Source: CAXXOK01 sp963675365
GTDB taxonomy: Bacteria > Bacillota > Clostridia > Christensenellales > Aristaeellaceae
Direction: 5' to 3'
Length of the DNA stretch: 64,000 bases
Assembly: GCA_963675365.2 (NCBI GenBank)
Contig: CAXXVA010000001.1
Coordinates: forward strand, 372,001 to 436,000
Below are positions 58,803 through 64,000 of the stretch, piece after piece. Each line of letters opens with the position of its first letter. Within the stretch, counting starts at the first letter, position 1. The notes under the pieces were generated by a model. That model had not been told where the DNA came from, did not search any database, and saw only the letters and a list, made by a program, of their open reading frames with translations. The position numbers were made by a program, and so were the translations under genes.

Positions 58803-59377
58803 GCAAGCCTATGGAACAATTGGTCTTTGACCTGCAACAGCATATGGAAACCTGCGGACGCGCGGTGCTGGTCATCGACGGCGACTGTGCGGCGGGCAAA
58901 ACGACGCTCGCCGCGCGTCTCGCCGCGCGCTTTCATTGCGGCGTGATTCACATGGACGACTTTTTTCTGCCCAAGGATCTGCGCACGCCCGAGCGCCTTG
59001 GGGAGCCGGGCGGCAACGTGGATTATGAGCGATTCCTCAAAGAAGTCATTCCGCCGCTGCAAAAAAACAAGGCGTTTACCTACGGCGCGCTCAACTGCGC
59101 CGATTTTTCCGTTACCGGGATTGCCGTACAAAAAACCCCCTGTATGATCATCGAGGGCAGCTACGCACTGCACCCGCGCTTTCTGGACGCGTACAGGCAG
59201 ATGAACGCCATCAAGGTTTTCCTGCGCGTTTCAGCGGACGAGCAGCTTCGCCGTCTGCAAAAAAGAGAAGACGCAGCGTCGCTTCGTCTCTTTCAAGAAC
59301 GTTGGATTCCCATGGAAAAGCGCTACCAGGCGGCATTTCAATCCCAGTGGGACGATGTGATGATTACAGGCGGCTGA
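58799..59377 (+). CDS. P-loop kinase, uridine kinase-like
   Basis: The 192-residue protein has a Walker A DGDCAAGKTTLAARLAAR (about residues 28-45), DDFFLPKDLRTPERL, a Walker-B-like CMIIEGSYALHP and KVFLRVSADEQLRRLQKRED, resembling uridine kinase/phosphoribulokinase-type small-molecule kinases. The 4-bp overlap with the S component gene suggests it traps the imported compound by phosphorylation. The substrate is unknown; a vitamin or nucleoside would both fit. It overlaps the convergent hydrolase gene by 14 bp at its end. Confidence 0.8.
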   Translation: MSKPMEQLVFDLQQHMETCGRAVLVIDGDCAAGKTTLAARLAARFHCGVIHMDDFFLPKDLRTPERLGEPGGNVDYERFLKEVIPPLQKNKAFTYGALNCADFSVTGIAVQKTPCMIIEGSYALHPRFLDAYRQMNAIKVFLRVSADEQLRRLQKREDAASLRLFQERWIPMEKRYQAAFQSQWDDVMITGG

Positions 59378-60263
59378 ACACCCAGTCGATCAAATATTGA
59401 AATACTTCCTCGCGGTTGGGCTCGTTGTGCATTTCATGTCGGCCGTTTTCATATAATTTCACAGTGACGTCTTTGATACCGGCGGCTTTTAGCTCGCCGG
59501 CGACTTTTTGCACGCCCTCGCCGCGCCCGCCCACGGGGTCGCTCGCCCCGGCGTATAACAGCACGGGTACGCTTTTGTCCATCGCGGACAGGTTCTGGGG
59601 GTACAGCTTTTTCAATCCCCGGAACATATCACGGTATGCCCCCGCCGTGAAGGTAAAGCCGCACAGCGGGTCGGCGATATAGCTGTCCACCTTGGCTTCG
59701 TTTCTGGAAATCCAGTCCTTTTCGGTGCGCGCGGGAGACCAGTCCCTGTTGTAGCCCGCAAAGCTCATATTCTCCAGGAATTTGGACGGTTTCCGCTCCC
59801 CGCCCAGCGCGCAGAACAGGTTGGCGAGCACAAGCCCGGCAGTCACCAGCGCCGGCGGAAAGTGTCCCGTGCCGGAAAGGATCACGCCGGAAAGCCCCTT
59901 CTCCTGCACCAGACAGTAGTCGCGCGCCACAAAGCTGCCCATGCTGTGCCCGAACAGGAAGTACGGAACCCCCGGATATTCCTTTTGCACAAGCAGCCGC
60001 AGGGTATGGGCGTCTTCCACCAGCGCATCAAACCCGCCTTTGCCGAAATAGCCCAGCTGCTCCGCCCCCGCGCCGTGCCCAAGGTGATTGTGGCCGACGA
60101 CCAGGATGCCCGCCTGGTTTAAGCGCCTGGCCATCTCGTCGTAACAGTCGATGTACTCGGCCATCCCATGCAGGATCTGCACGATGGCCCGGACCTCGCC
60201 CTCGGGTTTCCAGGCACGCAGCTGCAGCATCAAGCCTGTTGCCGAACGAAAATCAGCCTCCAT
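59364..60263 (-). CDS. Alpha/beta hydrolase, monoacylglycerol lipase/lysophospholipase type
   Basis: The 299-residue protein has VQILHGMAEYIDCYDEMARR (HGM oxyanion region), the nucleophile in LFGHSMGSFVARDYC (about residue 114), an aspartate in LYAGASDPVGGRG and the histidine in LYENGRHEMHNEPNREEV. These match the PldB/monoglyceride lipase family, which frees fatty acids from lysolipids. No signal peptide, so probably cytoplasmic. It follows nadC by 20 nt and may be co-transcribed with the nad genes without a pathway link. Confidence 0.88.
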   Translation of the reverse strand: MEADFRSATGLMLQLRAWKPEGEVRAIVQILHGMAEYIDCYDEMARRLNQAGILVVGHNHLGHGAGAEQLGYFGKGGFDALVEDAHTLRLLVQKEYPGVPYFLFGHSMGSFVARDYCLVQEKGLSGVILSGTGHFPPALVTAGLVLANLFCALGGERKPSKFLENMSFAGYNRDWSPARTEKDWISRNEAKVDSYIADPLCGFTFTAGAYRDMFRGLKKLYPQNLSAMDKSVPVLLYAGASDPVGGRGEGVQKVAGELKAAGIKDVTVKLYENGRHEMHNEPNREEVFQYLIDWVFSRL

Positions 60264-60283
60264 TTCGCCATCTCCTTTGATGA

Positions 60284-61123
60284 TTAACGTATATTGAGTT
60301 TCAAACTGATGTCCAGCGGACGCACGAAGTTTGTCAGGTCGCCGACCGAGATGCAGTCGACCCCCGCAGCGGCCACCTCGCGCAGATCGCGCTGCCCCAT
60401 ATTGCCAGACGCCTCCACCACGGCTCTGCCGCCGATCAGCGCAACCGCTTCCCGCATCTGCTCTGCGGTCATGTTATCCAGCATGATAATATCGGCTTTG
60501 GCGTCCAGCGCTTCCTGTACCTGCCGCAGGGTTTCGGTCTCTACCTCGATCTTCAGGGTGAACGGCGCGCGGCTGCGCGCACCGGCCACGGCCTGCGCGA
60601 TACCCCCCGCCGCCTGAATGTGGTTGTCTTTGATCAGGATGCCGTCCGCAAGCGAAAAACGGTGGTTATGCCCGCCGCCGACACGCACCGCGTACTTTTC
60701 CAGAACCCGCAGGCCCGGCGTGGTTTTACGGGTGTCGAGGATACGCACGTCGTAATCCGCCACCTGCGCCACCGTTTCCTTCGTGCGCGTCGCGATGCCG
60801 GACATGTGCTGCAAAAGGTTCAGCGCCGTGCGCTCACCCGTGAGGATATGAGCCGCGTCGCCATTGATATCGGCGATCACGTCGCCCTTGCGCAGGACGT
60901 CCCCGTCGCGGAAATGAAACTCGAGCGCGATGGCCGTATCCACCGTGGCAAACACGGCTTTTACGACCTCCGTGCCGCACAGCACGCCCTCAGCCTTGGC
61001 GATGAAGCGCCCTGTGATCTGTGTGCCGGGCGTTACCGTACCGGCCGTCGTGATATCGCCGGTGTTGACGTCCTCGTCCAGCGCCATTTTGATGATTCGT
61101 TGCAGTTGACCCGCGTCAATCAT
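60284..61123 (-). CDS. nadC: Nicotinate-nucleotide pyrophosphorylase (quinolinate phosphoribosyltransferase)
   Basis: NadC makes nicotinate mononucleotide from quinolinate and PRPP, the third step of de novo NAD synthesis. The 279-residue protein has DEDVNTGDITTAGTV, EFHFRDGDVL, NLLQHMSGIATRT, DTRKTTPGLRVLEKYAVRVG, HNHRFSLADGILIKDNHI and EASGNMGQRDLREVAAAGVD. It overlaps nadB by 8 bp. Confidence 0.97.
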   Translation of the reverse strand: MIDAGQLQRIIKMALDEDVNTGDITTAGTVTPGTQITGRFIAKAEGVLCGTEVVKAVFATVDTAIALEFHFRDGDVLRKGDVIADINGDAAHILTGERTALNLLQHMSGIATRTKETVAQVADYDVRILDTRKTTPGLRVLEKYAVRVGGGHNHRFSLADGILIKDNHIQAAGGIAQAVAGARSRAPFTLKIEVETETLRQVQEALDAKADIIMLDNMTAEQMREAVALIGGRAVVEASGNMGQRDLREVAAAGVDCISVGDLTNFVRPLDISLKLNIR

Positions 61124-62672
61124 GTTCTTGTGCCTCCCCGTCCGTGCGGTAATGCGACCCTACGGAACCCCGGCGCTTGAGCGCGCCGCGCAGGATATCC
61201 GCAGCAACGGTCACCATATTATAAAGCTCCATATCACGTATGGTGCCGAGCCTGGCAGCGCCGAGCATTTTTTTGATCTCGGTGATACGATCCAGTCCCC
61301 TGCGCAGCTGCCCGCCGCTGCGCACGATGCCGCAGTCTTTCACCATGATGCCCTTGAGCTCGATGATCAGCGCTTCGGCGTCGAAGGCAAGGCTGCGCGT
61401 ATTCGCGTCGTCAAACTCCATGCCGCAGGCAGGCGTTTGCATCGCGCTTCCGGTGATCGCCTCCGCGCAGCGGCGGCCGAACACCAGGCATTCCAGCGTT
61501 GAATTGCTGGCAAGCCGGTTGGCGCCGTGGACGCCGGTACAGGCCGCCTCGCCGCAGCAATACAGCCCGCCGATATTGGTGCGCGCCCACAAATCGGTCT
61601 GCACCCCGCCCATCATATAGTGCTGTACCGGCCCGACGGGGATATCGTCTTTCGTGATGTCGATCCCGTGCTTCAGGCAGGTCCGGTAAATGGTCGGAAA
61701 ACGCTTGACCAGAAAATCGGCGTCGGCAAAGGCGATGTTCAGCCGCACGTAGGGCAGCGTCTGCTCCTGAATCTGCTTGTAAATCTCCCGCGAGACGATG
61801 TCCCGCGGTGCAAGCTCCGCCAGCGGATGTGCCTTTTTCATAAAGCGCTGGCCCTTCTGGTTCAGCAGAATCCCGCCCTCGCCGCGCACGGCCTCGGAAA
61901 TCAAAAAACACTGCCGGTTGCGATTTTCCGGCGTATACAGCCCCGTGGGATGAAACTGAATGAATTCCATATCCCGGAGCTTCGCGCCCGCGCGCGCCGC
62001 CATTGCAATCCCGTCCGCCGTGGCGACCACAGGGTTGGTGGTATAGCGGTAAATTTGCCCGATGCCGCCCGAGGCGACGACCACATGGCTGGTACGGTAC
62101 AGATGCCAGTAATCGTCCTCCAGCACCGTTAAGCCGCATACCTGCCCGCCTTCGGTCAGCACGTCGGCAACGAAGGCGTTTTCATGCAGGCGCACGTTCT
62201 GTTTTGCCTGCATGGTTTTTTCCAGCGCGCGGACCATTTCCAGTCCCGTAGCGTCGCCGCCGGCGTGCAGGATGCGGTGCATGCCGTGCCCGCCCTCCCG
62301 CGTGGTCATCAGGCGGCCTTCGCCGTTGAGGTCGAATTTGGTGCCGATTTTCAGCATCGTTTCGATCTCGCTGGGCCCTTCCCGCACGATCAGGCGTACG
62401 GCCTCCTCGTCGCAAAGTCCCGCGCCGGCGGTGATCGTATCCATGTAATGGTAAAGAAACTGGTCGTCCTTCTCGGTCACGGCGGCGATCCCGCCCTGCG
62501 CCAGAGAGGAGGAGCTGGTTTCCGTTTTATTCTTGGTAAACAGCGCGCACTTAAGCGTATCCGGCAAATGGTACGCCGTATACATGCCCGCCAGGCCGCT
62601 GCCGATGATGGCAACGTCCACTTCGTGCCGGATAAAGTCTTTCCACGGGGTATCCGTTATATAGCGGCGCAA
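61116..62672 (-). CDS. nadB: L-aspartate oxidase
   Basis: NadB oxidises L-aspartate to iminoaspartate with FAD. The 518-residue protein has the FAD fold VDVAIIGSGLAGMYTAYHL, SSSLAQGGIAAV, TREGGHGMHRILHAGGDATG, QFHPTGLY, EAVRGEGGILLNQKGQRFM, GVQTDLWARTNIGGLYCCGE and GVHGANRLASNSTLECLVFG. It lies 10 nt after nadA and overlaps nadC. Confidence 0.97.
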   Translation of the reverse strand: MRRYITDTPWKDFIRHEVDVAIIGSGLAGMYTAYHLPDTLKCALFTKNKTETSSSSLAQGGIAAVTEKDDQFLYHYMDTITAGAGLCDEEAVRLIVREGPSEIETMLKIGTKFDLNGEGRLMTTREGGHGMHRILHAGGDATGLEMVRALEKTMQAKQNVRLHENAFVADVLTEGGQVCGLTVLEDDYWHLYRTSHVVVASGGIGQIYRYTTNPVVATADGIAMAARAGAKLRDMEFIQFHPTGLYTPENRNRQCFLISEAVRGEGGILLNQKGQRFMKKAHPLAELAPRDIVSREIYKQIQEQTLPYVRLNIAFADADFLVKRFPTIYRTCLKHGIDITKDDIPVGPVQHYMMGGVQTDLWARTNIGGLYCCGEAACTGVHGANRLASNSTLECLVFGRRCAEAITGSAMQTPACGMEFDDANTRSLAFDAEALIIELKGIMVKDCGIVRSGGQLRRGLDRITEIKKMLGAARLGTIRDMELYNMVTVAADILRGALKRRGSVGSHYRTDGEAQEHD

Positions 62673-62682
62673 AATATCAGCC

Positions 62683-63642
62683 TCATTTCGCCAGTTCCAG
62701 CATACGGTCGAGGCTGCGGCGCGCCTTCAGCATCACGTCTTCATCCAGCGTGACCTGGTGCCGCATCCGCAAAAGCGCGTCCCGCACGTCCGTCAGGCGC
62801 GTTTTTTTCATATTGACGCATATTAGCCTGTTGGACAGCAGATGAAAGGTTTTCTCCGGATTTTGTTTTTGCAGCTCGTGCAGTATCCCCTCTTCGGTGG
62901 CAATGATGAACTCCGTTTCCTTCGCCTGCGCAGCATGTTCCAGAATCTGCGCGGTGCTGCCGATGAAATCCGCCCTGTCCAGCACCGCATCAGTGCATTC
63001 GGGGTGCGCCAGCAGCGGTGCGCCGGGGTACAGCGCGACGGCCGCGCCGGTTTCCTGCGCCGTCAGCTTGTGGTGTACGCGGCAATAGCCGGGATGGAGG
63101 ATGATTTCCTTCTCCGGCAACTTCCCGGCCACATAGCGACCCAGGTTTTGGTCGGGTACAAAAATAACCTGCGTTTCCTTGAGCGCACGCACGATCTTGA
63201 CGGCGTTTGACGAGGTAACGCATACGTCGCTGACGGCTTTCACCTCGGCGGAGGAGTTCACGTAGCAGGCGACCGCCGCACCGGGGTACTGCGCCCGGAG
63301 CTTTAAAACGTCTTCCGGGGTCACCATATCCGCCATCGGACAGCCCGCGTCCGGCGCGGGCAGGAGCACGGTTTTGGTCGGCGAGAGGATTTTGGCGGTC
63401 TCCGCCATAAACCTGACGCCGCAAAACACAATAACGTCCGCATCCGTGTTTTTGGCCAGCTTGCTTAAGCCGTAGGAATCGCCGACGTAGTCCGCGGTGT
63501 CCTGAATATCGCCCGTTTGGTAGTAGTGCGCCAGGATGACGGCGTTGCGTTCCTGTTTCAGCCGCCGGATTTCTTCTTGCAGCATGTTCGTATCGTACAT
63601 TTCGAAGGTCTTTTCTCGCTTTCCATTGTCAAAATGAGCCAT
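62683..63642 (-). CDS. nadA: Quinolinate synthase
   Basis: NadA condenses iminoaspartate with dihydroxyacetone phosphate to quinolinate using a 4Fe-4S cluster. The 319-residue reading has AVILAHYYQTGDIQDTADYV, GDSYGLSKLAKNTDADVIVF, CGVRFMAETAKILSP, YVNSSAEVKAVSDVCVTSSN, FVPDQNLGRYVA, HPGYCRVHH, HPECTDAVLDRADFIGSTAQ and IATEEGILHEL. Neither the ATG at 63642 nor the one at 63600 has a strong ribosome site; 63600 gives the usual family start MYDTNMLQEEIRRLK. A terminator separates it from the upstream BMP gene. Confidence 0.95.
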   Translation of the reverse strand: MAHFDNGKREKTFEMYDTNMLQEEIRRLKQERNAVILAHYYQTGDIQDTADYVGDSYGLSKLAKNTDADVIVFCGVRFMAETAKILSPTKTVLLPAPDAGCPMADMVTPEDVLKLRAQYPGAAVACYVNSSAEVKAVSDVCVTSSNAVKIVRALKETQVIFVPDQNLGRYVAGKLPEKEIILHPGYCRVHHKLTAQETGAAVALYPGAPLLAHPECTDAVLDRADFIGSTAQILEHAAQAKETEFIIATEEGILHELQKQNPEKTFHLLSNRLICVNMKKTRLTDVRDALLRMRHQVTLDEDVMLKARRSLDRMLELAK

Positions 63643-63660
63643 ACAGACGGTAGATGGAAC

Positions 63661-63692
63661 AAAACAGCCGCCGGACGACCAGCGGCTGTTTT
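63661..63692 (-). terminator. Terminator after the BMP-family gene
   Basis: AAAACAGCCGC and GCGGCTGTTTT form an 11-bp stem with a 10-nt loop; on the minus strand T residues follow. It separates the BMP gene from nadA. Confidence 0.8.
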
Positions 63693-63703
63693 ACTCCATG
63701 AAA

Positions 63704-64000
63704 TTACCGTGTGGAATCGACGACGATTTCGCCGCTTTGAATCATCAGGGAGAGTTCATCCGCAGCGGCTTTCACACCGTCGGACACCTGCTGGGGCATT
63801 TCGTCCTCCGCGCCGTAGCCGATGGAAATGATCCCGGTGGACATGTCCGCCTCCCAGATCGTGCCGCCGGCAAACGTGCCGTCCGCAATGTAGTTGCCGA
63901 CTACCTGGTAGATGCTCTCGCCGATGTTTTTGACCATCGAGCAGATGATGTGCTCGGGGTCGATGTATTTCTGGTCGGAGTCCACGCCGATGGCGTATTT
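63704..64000 (-). CDS. BMP-family ABC transporter substrate-binding lipoprotein, 3' part
   Basis: Only the C-terminal 98 residues lie in the window; the frame stays open to the edge. KYAIGVDSDQKYIDPEHIIC followed by SMVKNIGESIYQVVGNYIAD matches the BMP/Med/PnrA family, which binds purine nucleosides for CUT2-type ABC importers. The end, DGVKAAADELSLMIQSGEIV, is the usual last helix. The 5' end with the lipobox lies outside, so lipidation is expected but not seen. Confidence 0.85.
   Translation of the reverse strand, partial: KYAIGVDSDQKYIDPEHIICSMVKNIGESIYQVVGNYIADGTFAGGTIWEADMSTGIISIGYGAEDEMPQQVSDGVKAAADELSLMIQSGEIVVDSTR

Noticed and set aside
1..64000. CRISPR arrays, tRNA or rRNA genes, transposases and phage genes
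   Set aside because: None was seen on either strand; the only stable RNA gene with clear family features is ssrA.

Overview
The window is a gene-dense, roughly 55-60 % GC stretch of a bacterial chromosome. Gene content and order point to the Firmicutes, most likely class Clostridia: an asp23-amaP-DUF2273-nusB-folD-xseAB-ispA run, cggR-pgk-tpiA-gpmI, yerC-pcrA-ligA, a single-chain GlyQS, DUF3842, a group I ECF module, and strong GGAGG ribosome sites. The high GC suggests a Christensenellales-like rather than a classical Clostridium genome, but that placement is an inference. No tRNA, rRNA, CRISPR array, transposase or prophage gene was found.

Layout. 1-1.4 kb: an AT-rich edge, ssrA (tmRNA) and smpB on the minus strand. 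1.4-4.5 kb: proA and a two-gene ABC exporter. 4.6-7.3 kb: tldD-pmbA protease pair (minus). 7.5-10.2 kb: an MsmX-type sugar-ABC ATPase and a glycerol-1-phosphate dehydrogenase. 10.3-14.1 kb: a ribbon-helix-helix regulator with its probable operator, then divergent uxaA and uxaC for hexuronate use. 14.1-15.5 kb: glyQS. 15.7-20.4 kb (minus): response regulator, sensor kinase and two GerMN lipoproteins. 20.8-26.8 kb: an octopine-dehydrogenase-like gene, then cggR, pgk, tpiA and gpmI (minus). 26.8-36.7 kb: a long minus-strand operon from asp23 to thiI. 36.8-44.4 kb (plus): secreted SH3 protein, rplS, yerC, pcrA, ligA and a TspO-like membrane protein. 44.4-48.0 kb (minus): lgt, a serine hydrolase, recX and a double chagasin-type inhibitor. 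48.1-52.0 kb (plus): malic enzyme, MATE transporter, HAD phosphatase and a YfbR-like nucleotidase. 52.2-57.0 kb (minus): an ECF transporter module with truA and an mreB-like gene. 57.1-59.4 kb (plus): DUF3842, an unknown gene, an ECF S component and a small kinase. 59.4-64 kb (minus): a lysophospholipase-like hydrolase, nadA-nadB-nadC and the 3' end of a BMP-family lipoprotein gene.

Three points stand out. First, the ECF ATPase at 55763-57001 carries a complete riboflavin kinase domain at its N terminus, and the divergent operon pairs an S component with a kinase, so vitamin uptake and phosphorylation appear physically or translationally coupled at this locus. Second, two long imperfect hairpins (676-845 and 52041-52204) share a 24-nt apical loop (21/24 identical) while their stems differ but still pair. 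Nearly all non-Watson-Crick pairs read as G-U on the plus strand, which suggests an undescribed structured RNA or repeat family. Third, the response regulator, kinase and two GerMN lipoproteins form one operon that resembles actinobacterial MtrA-MtrB-LpqB in architecture.

All calls come from reading the sequence and recalling family motifs. No database search was run.
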